DNA of 64,000 nucleotides from Accumulibacter sp. Its GTDB lineage: Bacteria > Pseudomonadota > Gammaproteobacteria > Burkholderiales > Rhodocyclaceae. The stretch is taken from assembly GCF_036625195.1 (NCBI RefSeq), contig NZ_JAZKUG010000001.1, positions 2,976,001-3,040,000 on the forward strand, read 5' to 3'. Position numbers and translations under genes: made by a program. The notes under the pieces are model-generated. The model was not told the DNA's origin, did no database searches, and was given only the letters and a program-made list of their open reading frames with translations. Shown in pieces: positions 45,109 through 53,362 of this stretch. Numbering within the stretch: position 1 is the first letter of the stretch; every line of letters starts with the position of its first letter.

Positions 45109-45826
45109 CCATCACCTCTCTGGCGACCCGGATGGCACGAAGGCGGCCATGACCGTTGGCGGCGACGAGCCCAACGACAGGACCGCCACGTCGCGGGAAT
45201 CCTCCGGCGCAACGGCAAGGCGCCCGGAGTGGCGGTGCCGCATCCGACACCCGGAAAAATCACTGCGGTCATGAGCAGCATAGAATCGCCCGGTAGCGGC
45301 GTCAAGTTCCTCCGGACGTGCTCTGGTCGGACACAGATCGGCCGTATGGCGGACGCTTCTCGGGGTGCGACAACGTGTCTCGTCGGTGCCGCAGCATTGC
45401 GGCGGGGGGGCGGCGCTGCCGCTTGCGGCATCGCGCCCGACGCCCGGCTGCTCTGGTTCGAGGTCGAATCTCAGCACGACCGGTCGGCGCCGGAATTCGC
45501 GCGGCGCAGCATCGTGGGCCATGTACCGGCGGGTCTTCCGAAGGAGCCAGTCATTCCCCGCGTCGTCGGCAGGCAAGGCCTTGGCCATGGCCTTCCTCCA
45601 CAGCTGTCCGGCCGAGGGTGTCGCTCGCCGCCGCTTGATACCGCAGTTCAAACTGAGCGAGAGTCAGTCGCACGACATCGCCAAGTTGCTCACATGCGCG
45701 TCGAAGATCGACACTGCCATCATCACCATTCCGGGGACGGTCGCGTGTTGGTCTCTGCTCGCTGCCGTCGGACTTGTCGCTGCCGCCCGGCACACCGCAC
45801 CGGGGCCTGCCGGGCGGCAGGGAACA
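45109..45826. other. 718-bp stretch without a recognisable gene
   Basis: Several overlapping frames are open on both strands, including a minus-strand segment reading ACEQLGDVVRLTLAQFELRY, but none matches a family I know or has a good ribosome site. Likely decayed DNA continuous with the RTX remnant that follows. Confidence 0.5.
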
Positions 45827-45946
45827 GATGACGACGAAGTCGAGGTTGCTCAGCATGGGACCCGCAGCAAGGGTGGCGATCTGCAGCGGGCTCGCGCCGG
45901 CGTTGCCGCTGGCGTCGCAGTACAGGGCGCCGGAACCGCTGTCGTC
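45827..45946 (-). pseudogene. Detached C-terminal end of an RTX protein
   Basis: Minus-strand reading DDSGSGALYCDASGNAGASP, then LQIATLAAGPMLSNLDFVVI. This is the very C-terminus of many RTX hemolysin-type proteins (usual YDSxSGALYYDADGNGAGxxVQIATL...DFVVI-stop). The expected stop is replaced by a Cys codon. It is in the same frame as the other RTX fragment at 46589-46898, about 640 bp away. Confidence 0.7.
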
Positions 45947-46180
45947 GATCGTACGAGTTGAGCCACACGCGCAGGCGTGACGCATGGCCCGTGAGGCGGA
46001 TGAGGAAGCAAAGCGCCTCGCGGGCCAAGTGCCATGCCGGAGCGGGTTGGCTCGAGCGCGGGGCGGCGCTTGGTGGAGTAGCGCAAAGGTGCCGCTGGAG
46101 CTAAGCTGCGTAACTGACTGCCGATGTTCCAGGAGGTTGCTCTGGGTCGGGTGCAGCCATTTGGAGCGAAAGGAGTGCAT

Positions 46181-46561
46181 ATGCTGGCCAACGCATCCGT
46201 GACCACCATGCTTCCGGTAAAGGACATGGCCCGGGCCCGATCCTTCTACGAGGGCAGCCTTGGATTGAAGCCAGGGAACTTCAAGCCCGACGGCAAGTTT
46301 GAGTATGCGGTGGGCGGGACCACGCTGGCTTTGTTCCCCAAGCCGGAGGGGACCAAGGCCGAACACACGGCAATCAGCTTCCGAGTCGCCGACATCGCCG
46401 CGAGCGTCGCTGAACTGAAGCGGGCAGGCGTGGTGTTCGAAGACTACGACCTGCCGGGCTTCAAGACCGTGGAACATGTCTGTGTACTCGGTTCCGAGAA
46501 GGCTGCGTGGTTCAAGGACACAGAAGGCAACTACCTCTGTCTTCACGAAGACCTACCGTAG
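46181..46561 (+). CDS. VOC (glyoxalase/bleomycin-resistance) family protein
   Basis: 126 aa, one vicinal-oxygen-chelate unit pair: VTTMLPVKDMARARSFYEGSLGL, FEYAVGGTTLALFPKPEG, AISFRVADIAASVAELKRAGVVFEDYD and AAWFKDTEGNYLCLHE with the terminal metal-ligand Glu. The ATG at 46181 is chosen because AAAGGAG lies 6 bp before it. The gene runs opposite to, and separates, the two RTX fragments, so it probably arrived with an inserted segment. Substrate unknown. Confidence 0.86.
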   Translation: MLANASVTTMLPVKDMARARSFYEGSLGLKPGNFKPDGKFEYAVGGTTLALFPKPEGTKAEHTAISFRVADIAASVAELKRAGVVFEDYDLPGFKTVEHVCVLGSEKAAWFKDTEGNYLCLHEDLP

Positions 46562-46588
46562 CTCGCAAGGTCGGGTTGCGCCGCCTGA

Positions 46589-46898
46589 CAAGTAATCGTT
46601 GGCGTCGGCGGCGCTCGCGAAACCATCGCCCGAGCGGAACGAGCCGGCAGCCAGGGTGCCGGGGCTCAACAGCGAGGTGAAGATGGCGTTATCGAGTTCG
46701 ATCGTGTCGTCGAGGACGCTGAAGTCGCTGATCGTATCGCGGTTGGTTGCGGAGTGGGGCAGGGTATCGAACCGGAAGATGTCGGCGCCGCTGCTGCCTG
46801 TGAGCGTGTCGTTACCGAGACCGCCGAGCAGCGTGTCGCTCCCGGCACCGCCGTCGGGCAGATCGTCACCGCCCGCAGCTGAAATGGTGTCGTTGCCA
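46589..46898 (-). pseudogene. RTX nonapeptide-repeat protein fragment
   Basis: Minus-strand reading GNDTISAAGGDDLPDGGAGS, then DTLLGGLGNDTLTGSSGADIF and RFDTLPHSATNRDTISDFS: calcium-binding GGxGxDxLx repeats followed by the conserved post-repeat domain up to ADANDYL (46589). The continuation YDSxSG... is missing here but found at 45827-45946. The upstream side is cut at about 46898, where a PEP-CTERM-like tail on the other strand begins. No secretion-capable start remains. Confidence 0.8.
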
Positions 46899-46965
46899 AC
46901 CCCCGAGCCGGGCACCCTGGCCTCGCTGCTGGCCGGACTGGGGAGACCGGCGGCAGCGCGCGCGG
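46894..46965 (+). pseudogene. Remnant of a PEP-CTERM sorting tail
   Basis: The plus strand reads TPEPGTLASLLAGLGRPAAARAGG. The PEPGTLxxLLAGLG pattern followed by basic residues is the exosortase recognition tail seen in intact genes nearby. No gene body precedes it; the RTX remnant on the other strand abuts it directly. Confidence 0.45.
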
Positions 46966-47060
46966 GTGGGGGCAGAAGGTGTGCCGGTATGGACCCTCAC
47001 GGGCTTGCCGGTCGCCTGTTCGACAAGCCCCGTGGCGATCGGCGGCCGCCGCTGGATGCC

Positions 47061-47693
47061 CTACCGATGCTTGCGCGACCAGCCGAGACCGGCGAGCGAC
47101 AGACCGACGAGCAGTGCCGAGGCAGGCTCCGGCACAGAGCCCGGTTGGGCGGTGATGCGCACGTTGTCGAGCGCGGGGCCGTAGCAGCAGGTGCCGTTGA
47201 GCGCCGAAAAGCTCAGCGTCGTCTGCGCCGCGTCGGCAGTGAACTGGAAGCTGTAGTCCAGCCAGCCCATGTTCGATCGTGACTTGCCGCTCTGGTTGAA
47301 CGAAAACTGGTCGTCCTCGTCGCCGGCGACGACTTTCAACAGCTTCGTTGCCGGACCGCCGTCGGTGTTGCCGGCCATCGCGAACTGGACGGTATACAGC
47401 CAGCCGACCTGGGTGTCGAAAGTCTGGCTGATCGTGCCGAGGGTGTTGCCGGCGAGGTCGATGCTGCGGTTCCCCTGGGCTGCCTGCCAGTAGGTGCCGA
47501 TGTAGTCGATGTTGCCGCCGCTGACGGTCCAGCCGGTGATCTGGCTGTTGTTGAGTCCGAGTGTGGTGAACGTGCCCGGGTTGATCGGAGCGGTTTCGAA
47601 GCTGCCGTTCTGGAACGGTGCAGCCTGCGCCAGAGCGCTGGCCGACAGGGCGCCGACGAGCGTCAGCAGGCGGGCGATGGTACGTATGTTCAT
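47061..47693 (-). CDS. PEP-CTERM protein of the choice-of-anchor C / DUF642-like family
   Basis: Secreted protein destined for exosortase processing. It has 210 aa: signal peptide (MNIRTIARLLTLVGALSASALAQA), a jelly-roll domain with FQNGSFETAPINPGTFTTLG, ITGWTVSGGNIDYIGTYWQA and GNRSIDLAGN, and a C-terminal SVPEPASALLVGLSLAGLGWSRKHR, with the PEP motif, hydrophobic helix and basic end. Two adjacent Cys in GTCCYGPALDNVRI. No sigma-54/enhancer module like those of the other two PEP-CTERM genes was found upstream. Role presumably in exopolysaccharide or floc matrix. Confidence 0.88.
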   Translation of the reverse strand: MNIRTIARLLTLVGALSASALAQAAPFQNGSFETAPINPGTFTTLGLNNSQITGWTVSGGNIDYIGTYWQAAQGNRSIDLAGNTLGTISQTFDTQVGWLYTVQFAMAGNTDGGPATKLLKVVAGDEDDQFSFNQSGKSRSNMGWLDYSFQFTADAAQTTLSFSALNGTCCYGPALDNVRITAQPGSVPEPASALLVGLSLAGLGWSRKHR

Positions 47694-48167
47694 CCGGAAT
47701 CTTCCTTTGTCGTGTCGTGAAAGAAATCGCGACTCCTGCCGCTCCGCTGCGCGGGGCATGACCCGTTCGGCAGCGAGCAGCGGGCGCAGCGCAGACGCGG
47801 TGCGCGCTTGCTCGCCACGTTCGACCGATGCTCAGGAGGTTGCGGCGGGAAATCAGGGCCTTCGCGAAACGCCATCCGAGGCCATGGCTCGCAGCATCCG
47901 TCCTTTCCCGTTGGTGCTGCGTGCGAAAGCTCACGGCGGGGCTCATTCAGACGCGACGCGGCGCCGTCTCGCACGTTCGCGGTGGCCCGCGAGCCGGGTT
48001 CCGTCGCTCGCTCCTGCCCGCGCAGCACCACCCACCACCAGTCACCGCCATCGAAACGGCACGTGATCCGGTTGTTGCTGTCGCAGCAATGATGATTTCC
48101 CGATCGTCATCTATGTTGGCCGCTCGGGAAGGGCTACAGTCCGTCCGTCGCATCAGGACCCTGCCAG
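47694..48167. other. 474-bp divergent intergenic region
   Basis: Lies between the PEP-CTERM gene (minus) and the dioxygenase gene (plus). It contains TTGCTGTCGCAGCAA (two 6-bp inverted arms) about 90 bp before the dioxygenase ATG, a possible regulator site. No supported gene. Confidence 0.4.
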
Positions 48168-48974
48168 ATGGAATCGATCGCCACGCAACCCGCCCTCTTC
48201 GTACCGCACGGCGCGCCGACCTTCGCGCTGCACCCCGGCGCTGCCGGCGCGGCCATCGCCGACCTGGCGCGCACCCTGCCGCCCGCACGCGCGATCGTCA
48301 TCGTCAGCGCTCATTGGGATACGGCCTTGCCGACGGTCGGTTTCGCCGAGCGCCCGCAGACCCTGCACGACTTTCACGGCTTCGCGCCGGCACTGTACGC
48401 AATCCGGTATCCCGCCAGCGGCAGCCGCGAGGCGGCAGAGGAAGTCGTGGCGGCGATCCGCGGCAGCGGGATGGCGGCCGAACGTGCTCCGGCGCGCGGC
48501 CTCGACCATGGCGCCTGGGTGCCGTTGCGCCTGATGTTTCCGCAGGCGGATTGGCCGGTCATCCCGCTGTCGATCCAGAGCCGTGGCGGTCCGCGACAGG
48601 CCTGGCTGCTCGGCAGGGCGCTCAGCCCGCTGTTGCGACGCGGTTTCCTGGTCATCGCGTCCGGCAACGTCACGCACAACCTGCACGAATACCAGCGGGC
48701 GGCACGCGACGGCGGCCCGATCCCGGACCATGTCCGCCAGTTCCCGGCGTGGCTGGCCGAGCGCCTGCAGGCGGTTGACACGGCCGCCGTGCTCGACTAC
48801 CGCCACTTGGCACCGGGCGCCGTTGCCGCTCACCCGAGCGAGGAGCACCTGCTGCCGCTCTTCGTCGCGCTCGGGGCGGGCGGCGATTCGCCGCGCGTGC
48901 AGCGCATCCACGCCGGCGTCGACGATTTCGTCATTGCCATGGACGCCTATTCCTTTGCCCCCTCCGGGCGGTGA
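48168..48974 (+). CDS. DODA-type extradiol aromatic ring-opening dioxygenase (YgiD-like)
   Basis: Zn/Fe-dependent LigB-superfamily enzyme; plant and E. coli relatives cleave DOPA at 4,5. It has 268 aa. Metal ligands are His14 (FVPHGAP), the His of IVIVSAHWDT and the His of IASGNVTHNL; LDHGAWVPLRLMFP and DFHGFAPALYAIRYPA complete the family pattern. Followed 71 bp later by a pirin gene, a pairing common in proteobacteria. Physiological substrate unknown. Confidence 0.9.
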   Translation: MESIATQPALFVPHGAPTFALHPGAAGAAIADLARTLPPARAIVIVSAHWDTALPTVGFAERPQTLHDFHGFAPALYAIRYPASGSREAAEEVVAAIRGSGMAAERAPARGLDHGAWVPLRLMFPQADWPVIPLSIQSRGGPRQAWLLGRALSPLLRRGFLVIASGNVTHNLHEYQRAARDGGPIPDHVRQFPAWLAERLQAVDTAAVLDYRHLAPGAVAAHPSEEHLLPLFVALGAGGDSPRVQRIHAGVDDFVIAMDAYSFAPSGR

Positions 48975-49045
48975 TGCGGTGATGCCGCCAGCACTGCCAT
49001 CGATCCATCAGCAGCGCCTCGCCGCTGCCACCACAGGAGAAGCCC

Positions 49046-49747
49046 ATGTTGCAGATACGCAAGGCGGAAGATCGCGGCCACGCCGACCACGGCTGGCTGC
49101 AAAGCCATCACTCGTTCTCGTTTGCCGACTACCACGACCCGGCGCACATGGGCTGGGGCAAGCTGCGCGTCCTCAACGACGACCTGATCGCCGTCGGCGG
49201 CGGCTTCGGCATGCACGGCCACCGCGACATGGAAATCGTCACCTATGTCACCGCCGGGCTGCTTGGGCACAGGGACAGCCTCGGCAACGGCACCGACATC
49301 GCGCCGGGGGACGTGCAGCGCATGAGCGCCGGGCGAGGTGTCCGCCACAGCGAGTTCAACCACGCGCCGGACCAGGCCACCCATCTGCTGCAGATCTGGA
49401 TCGAGCCGCGCCGCGAGGGAATCGAACCGGGCTACGAGCAGCGGCACTTCCCGGCCAGCGAGAAGCGCGGCCGCCTGCGCCTGACCGCTTCGCCGGACGG
49501 CGCTGCCGGCTCGCTGACCATCCATGCCGATGCCGCCATCCACGCCGGGCTTTTCGACGGCGCCGAGTCGGCGCGCCTGGCGCTCGACCCGACACGCAAG
49601 GCCTACGTGCATGTCGTCCGTGGTCGGCTCGTCGTCAATGGGCATCTGCTGCAGGCCGGTGATGCCGCTTTGCTGGCCGCTGAGGAGCATCTCGCTCTCG
49701 GCGAAGGGGACGCTGCCGAAGTCCTGGTTTTCGATCTCGCTCCCTGA
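49046..49747 (+). CDS. Pirin family bicupin (YhhW-like)
   Basis: 233 aa. The cupin metal site is visible: GFGMHGHRDMEIVTYV (two His) and GRGVRHSEFN (His and Glu). YhhW homologues show quercetin 2,3-dioxygenase activity in vitro. HHSFSFADYHDPAHMGWGKLRVLNDD is the pirin N-terminal signature. CAGGAGAAGCCC precedes the ATG. Probably co-transcribed with the upstream dioxygenase gene; both would handle phenolics, which is inference. Confidence 0.92.
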   Translation: MLQIRKAEDRGHADHGWLQSHHSFSFADYHDPAHMGWGKLRVLNDDLIAVGGGFGMHGHRDMEIVTYVTAGLLGHRDSLGNGTDIAPGDVQRMSAGRGVRHSEFNHAPDQATHLLQIWIEPRREGIEPGYEQRHFPASEKRGRLRLTASPDGAAGSLTIHADAAIHAGLFDGAESARLALDPTRKAYVHVVRGRLVVNGHLLQAGDAALLAAEEHLALGEGDAAEVLVFDLAP

Positions 49748-49954
49748 TTTCACCACCCCGACCACGAGGCTCGCCGCGAGCGGGATGGGCATCGCCTTCC
49801 ACTCCCGCCATGGCCCGACGCGAGGAAGCGGTGAGCGCTCGGGCCAATCGATGTGCATCACGGCAGTGCCACGGGCGCCAGGCGAGGTCGTCTTCGTCGC
49901 CGCGGCGACGCGGTCGCGTGACGAGAAAAAAATCACGGTCTGCCGCATGGCATG

Positions 49955-49971
49955 TGTCGGATTCCTTTACA
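49955..49971 (+). promoter_or_regulatory. Putative enhancer (activator) site upstream of PEP-CTERM gene 1
   Basis: TGTCGGATTCCTTTACA, a TGT-N11-ACA dyad, lies 90 bp upstream of the sigma-54 element. The same 17-bp motif with three mismatches occurs at 54042. A PrsR/EpsR-type activator is the likely ligand by analogy. Confidence 0.6.
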
Positions 49972-50044
49972 GCACAGCGCAGGCGCTGCCCGAACCCGTA
50001 TCCAAGCCACTGAGATAATGGGAATTGATGAGCGGTTGAGTGGC

Positions 50045-50060
50045 TGGCCCGGAACTTGCT
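50045..50060 (+). promoter_or_regulatory. Sigma-54 promoter of PEP-CTERM gene 1
   Basis: TGGCCCGGAACTTGCT: GG and GC are separated by exactly 10 bp, and the TTGCT -12 box is perfect. It starts exactly 100 bp before the ATG at 50145. Confidence 0.75.
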
Positions 50061-50144
50061 AAGACGAATCCCGTAACATTTCCTGGGCTGTTCATCACGG
50101 CTTGGCCGGACAGCCATGATTGCTTTCTTGAGGAGTCAACATCC

Positions 50145-50747
50145 ATGAAATCGAAGCTTCTTGTCGCTGCTGTCGTTGCCGCGACCGTTACCGGTAGCGC
50201 GCATGCAGCGCCATTCTTCAGCGATGACTTCCAGTCGAACGGTGTGGGCCCCAATGTCGCACCGAGCGGTTGGACGGTGTCGGGTGGCACCGTCGACATC
50301 GTGGGTCCCGCTTATTTTCCCGGACTGTGTGCTCCGGTGGGCGCCGAGAAGTGCATTGACCTCGATGGCAGCAGCAGCGACGCGGGAGTCCTGTCGCGGG
50401 TGTTTTCGCTCACTGGCGGCAACACCTACACGCTGAGCTTCGATCTTGCCGGAAACCGTCGCGGCGCGGGTACCGAGACGGGGACGGTCACTTTCGGGAC
50501 ATCGGTACTGGGCTTCAGCATGCCGGCCTCGCAGACCGCGTACGCCAATCTGTCGTTGCTGTTCACGCCTGGATCGTCGGGCAATTACAGCCTGTCGTTC
50601 GCGAACGACGGTGGTGACAACATGGGCGCCATTCTCGACAACGTGGTGATCACGGTCGAGTCGAATGACGTGCCGGTACCCGGCACGCTCGGCCTGCTGG
50701 CCGCCGCGGTTGTCGCCGGCATCGCCGCCAGGCGTCGGCGCAACTGA
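50145..50747 (+). CDS. PEP-CTERM-like secreted protein 1
   Basis: 200 aa: signal peptide (MKSKLLVAAVVAATVTGSAHA), a beta-sandwich with FFSDDFQSNGVGPNVAPSGW and TVSGGTVDIVG (similar to the choice-of-anchor protein at 47061), one possible disulfide (Cys in PGLCAPVGAEKC), and a sorting tail NDVPVPGTLGLLAAAVVAGIAARRRRN. The tail has P-V-P in place of the usual P-E-P, a known kind of variant. GAGGAG precedes the ATG. Regulated by the sigma-54 module upstream. Confidence 0.85.
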   Translation: MKSKLLVAAVVAATVTGSAHAAPFFSDDFQSNGVGPNVAPSGWTVSGGTVDIVGPAYFPGLCAPVGAEKCIDLDGSSSDAGVLSRVFSLTGGNTYTLSFDLAGNRRGAGTETGTVTFGTSVLGFSMPASQTAYANLSLLFTPGSSGNYSLSFANDGGDNMGAILDNVVITVESNDVPVPGTLGLLAAAVVAGIAARRRRN

Positions 50748-51171
50748 CCGTACGCCCTGAGCGATCGCCCCTCGACGGCGCGGATGCGCCCGGGTTGGCC
50801 CGCGGCGGCCGCGCCGAAGTGGAGACCGGCGCGCCGCCGCTCCGGGCTGAAGTCACCGAAACGGCCGGGGGGCGCTGACAGCACGTAGCACTTGCCCCTG
50901 GTCCTCCGTTCCCCCCTCGACGCTGCGATCACCCCGGACAAGGCTGGAGGCCCGCGCATTCGCCAGCAATGGGCATGGCCTCTTGCCAAGGCAACCTGTC
51001 CAGAGGCAAAGCCTCGGCATCCTTGCCAAGGCCCTCCATCTCCACTGCGCCGCCACGATTCTCGCGGCCGTGATCACGGCAGATTTCCGGCACCACACGC
51101 TCGACCGGCGCCGAAGCCACTCGTTGACTCCAAGCGGCGACACCACGAGAGACCAAGCCATCGCCTCACTT
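50748..51171. other. Intergenic region upstream of the bufferin-like operon
   Basis: About 420 bp with no supported gene. Open frames in both directions lack family similarity. Regulatory elements begin at 51172. Confidence 0.45.
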
Positions 51172-51203
51172 CGTTCCGGCAGCGCGTGCACGCTGACGGA
51201 ACG
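51172..51203. promoter_or_regulatory. Nested inverted repeat upstream of the bufA-like gene
   Basis: Outer arms CGTTCCG (51172-51178) and CGGAACG (51197-51203) enclose an inner GCGTGCACGC palindrome. It sits 18 bp before the candidate -35 box. Could be an operator or the end hairpin of an upstream transcript. Confidence 0.45.
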
Positions 51204-51221
51204 CCGCGATCACTCGGCATC

Positions 51222-51247
51222 TGTAAGGATTCGTCGATCAGTTCGTC
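51222..51247 (+). promoter_or_regulatory. Candidate ECF-sigma promoter for the bufferin-like operon
   Basis: TGTAAG (51222-51227), 16 bp, CGTC (51244-51247), followed by CAATGA. This has the GTAA...CGTC style of ECF promoters, and relatives of this operon are controlled by ECF sigma factors. About 65 bp upstream of the ATG. No sigma gene is in the window. Confidence 0.35.
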
Positions 51248-51315
51248 CAATGAGCGGACCACGCTGCCGCGAATGGTCCATCGACCCATTTGACCGATCG
51301 AGAAGGAGCCTCACC

Positions 51316-51627
51316 ATGCACCAGAACGACACCACCCGCCACGCTTCCGCTGCCGCTCTTGCCCTTGCCCTGGGCGCTGCCCTGACCATGGCTGCCGCAC
51401 CGGCGATCGCCGCCGATGCGGCCAAGGAGAAGTGCTACGGCGTCGCCATGAAGGGCAAGAATGACTGCAAGGCCGGGGCCGGTACCTCGTGCGCGGGCAG
51501 CTCGACGAAGGACTACCAGGGCAATGCCTGGACCTACGTCCCCGCGGGCACCTGCGAGAAGACCGCGTCACCGACCTCGCCGACCGGCACGGGGCAGCTC
51601 AAGGAATTCAAGGAGAAGAAGGCCTGA
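51316..51627 (+). CDS. DUF2282 bufferin-type RiPP precursor (BufA1/GigP-like)
   Basis: Small secreted metal-buffering peptide, 103 aa. A long Sec signal peptide ends at about residue 33 (PAIAA). The mature part carries exactly four Cys, at 40, 51, 59 and 80, in EKCYGVAMKGKNDC, GTSCAG and YVPAGTC, the DUF2282 layout. In characterised bufferins the MNIO enzyme encoded next door converts Cys residues to thiooxazoles that bind copper. AGAAGGAG precedes the ATG at 51316. First gene of the four-gene operon; a weak GC hairpin plus TTTT lies before the next gene. Confidence 0.88.
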   Translation: MHQNDTTRHASAAALALALGAALTMAAAPAIAADAAKEKCYGVAMKGKNDCKAGAGTSCAGSSTKDYQGNAWTYVPAGTCEKTASPTSPTGTGQLKEFKEKKA

Positions 51628-51628
51628 G

Positions 51629-51655
51629 CGGCCGATCCGGGATCCGGGGCCTTTT
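51629..51655 (+). terminator. Possible attenuator between the DUF2282 and DUF692 genes
   Basis: GGCC arms around an inner GATC-CGG-GATC hairpin, followed by TTTT, ending 2 bp before the GTG of the next gene. Weak, but its position suits lowering enzyme expression relative to peptide. Confidence 0.35.
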
Positions 51656-51656
51656 C

Positions 51657-52571
51657 GTGTCTGACGTGGGCAAGCCACGGGCGGCGTTTGCCGCCGCCCG
51701 CTGCGGAGAGCCCTCGCTGCCCGCCGCAGCGGGCCTCGGGCTCAAGCCCGAGCACTTCCTCGACGTGCTCGAAACGAAACCGGCGCTCGGCTTCTTCGAG
51801 ATCCACGCCGAGAACTACATGGTGCCGGGCGGACCCTTCCACCATTACCTCGGCCGCCTCCGCACCGACCATGCGCTGTCGATCCATGGCGTCGGCCTGT
51901 CGATCGGCGGTGAGGCGCCGCTCGACGAACTCCACCTCGACCGCTTGGCCGCGCTGATCGGCCGTTACCAGCCGGAATCGTTCTCCGAGCACCTGGCCTG
52001 GTCGTCGCACGGCGGCACGTTCTACAACGATCTGCTGCCGGCACCGTTCGATGCGGCGACGCTGCGGCGCGTCTGCGAGCACATCGACCGCGTGCAGAGC
52101 CGCCTCGGGCGCCGCATGCTGCTCGAGAACCCTGCCACCTACGTCGAGTTTGCCGCCTCCGATCGTGACGAAGCCACGTTCATCGGCGAAGTCGTCGCAC
52201 GCACCGGTTGCGGCCTGCTGCTCGACCTGAACAACGCCTACGTCTCGTGCACCAACCACGGGCGCGACGTGCAGGCCTACCTGCGGGCGTTGCCGCTGGC
52301 GGCGGTCGGCGAAATCCACCTCGCCGGTTTCGCGCGGCAGGTCGACAGCCTTGGCGCGCCACTCCTCATCGACAGCCACGGGGCACCGGTGGCCGAAGCG
52401 GTATGGGCGCTGTATGACGAAGCGCTGCGGCTCATCGGTCCGGTGGCGACGCTGCTCGAGCGCGACAACGACCTGCCTGCCTTTCCGGTGCTGCTGGCCG
52501 AGGCGCTGGCGGCCGGCCGGAGGCTCGACGCGTGCCGTGCGCTTCCCCCGCTGCGGGCGCAGGCGGCATGA
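51657..52571 (+). CDS. DUF692 multinuclear non-heme iron oxidase (MNIO; BufB/GigA-like)
   Basis: TIM-barrel, multi-iron enzyme that modifies the precursor peptide. 304 aa. GLGLKPEHFLDVLETKPALGFFEIHAENYM, LSIHGVGLSIGG, ESFSEHLAWSSHGG, LLENPATYV, GCGLLLDLNNAYVSCTNHG, IHLAGF and LIDSHG contain the conserved His, Glu, Asp and Asn iron ligands of the family. GTG at 51657 is assumed; a second GTG at 51666 is equally possible, and no ATG fits. The stop overlaps the next gene by 4 bp (ATGA). Confidence 0.9.
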   Translation: MSDVGKPRAAFAAARCGEPSLPAAAGLGLKPEHFLDVLETKPALGFFEIHAENYMVPGGPFHHYLGRLRTDHALSIHGVGLSIGGEAPLDELHLDRLAALIGRYQPESFSEHLAWSSHGGTFYNDLLPAPFDAATLRRVCEHIDRVQSRLGRRMLLENPATYVEFAASDRDEATFIGEVVARTGCGLLLDLNNAYVSCTNHGRDVQAYLRALPLAAVGEIHLAGFARQVDSLGAPLLIDSHGAPVAEAVWALYDEALRLIGPVATLLERDNDLPAFPVLLAEALAAGRRLDACRALPPLRAQAA

Positions 52572-53362
52572 CCCGCGTCGCCGACAATCGCGCATTCGCC
52601 GCCGCGCTGCTCGACCCGGGGCAGCCGGCGCCGGACGGCCTCGTCAGCTGGAATGGCTCCGACCCGGCGCAGCGCTTCGCCGTCTACCGCAACAACGTCA
52701 CCGTCTCGCTGATCGACGCCCTGTCGGAGACCTTCCCGGTCGTTCGACAACTGGTCGGCGAAAGCTTTTTCCGCGCCATGGCGAGCGAGTTCGTGCGCCG
52801 GTCGCCGCCGCGTTCTCCGGTGCTCGCCTGGTATGGCGATGCCTTTGCCGATTTCGCCGCCGCCTTTCCGCCCGCGGCCAGCGTGCCCTACCTCGCCGAC
52901 ATCGCGCGCTTGGAATACGCACGCGTGCTTGCCTTCCACGCCGCCGATGTTGCACCGGCTGCACTGGCCGATGTCGCCGCGTGCCTTGCCGAGCCCCTGA
53001 TTCTGCCCAGCTTGCGCCTGCACCTGCAGCCCTCGCTGCGGCTGATCGACTCGCCGTTTGCCATCGTTTCGCTGTGGGGCGCGCACCAGGGCGGCGGTGA
53101 CCTCGCCACCATTGACCCGCTGCAACCGGAATGCGCGCTGGTGCTGCGCCAGGGGCTGTCGCTTGCCGTGATGACGGTGCCGCGGGCAGCCGGCCGCTTC
53201 ATCGCCGCGCTGCAGCTCGGCGCGGCGCTCGGCGACGCCGTGCTGGAAGCCTCAATGGCAGAGGCGCCCTTCGACCCCGCGCCCGCCCTCGGCCTCCTGA
53301 TCGGACACGATCTGCTGGTCGGCATCGGGCAGTCCCCTGAACAGCAAGGAGAACAACCATGA
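52568..53362 (+). CDS. DUF2063 RiPP-recognition partner (BufC/GigB-like)
   Basis: 264 aa. The N-terminal DUF2063 domain is clear: FAVYRNNVTVSLIDALSETFPVVRQLVGESFFRAMASEFVR, then SPVLAWYGDAFADFAAAF and LADIARLEYARVLAFHA. In related systems this protein binds the precursor peptide and presents it to the MNIO enzyme. It overlaps both neighbours by 4 bp, so stoichiometric co-translation is expected. Confidence 0.88.
   Translation: MTRVADNRAFAAALLDPGQPAPDGLVSWNGSDPAQRFAVYRNNVTVSLIDALSETFPVVRQLVGESFFRAMASEFVRRSPPRSPVLAWYGDAFADFAAAFPPAASVPYLADIARLEYARVLAFHAADVAPAALADVAACLAEPLILPSLRLHLQPSLRLIDSPFAIVSLWGAHQGGGDLATIDPLQPECALVLRQGLSLAVMTVPRAAGRFIAALQLGAALGDAVLEASMAEAPFDPAPALGLLIGHDLLVGIGQSPEQQGEQP

Noticed and set aside
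45947..46600. Integron gene cassette (attC) around the VOC gene
   Set aside because: No RYYYAAC/GTTRRRY core pair or imperfect stem of attC type was found on either side, and no integrase is present.
47828..48778. Arg-rich plus-strand frame over the dioxygenase start
   Set aside because: Out-of-frame shadow of the dioxygenase gene; Arg-rich composition is characteristic of wrong frames in GC-rich DNA.
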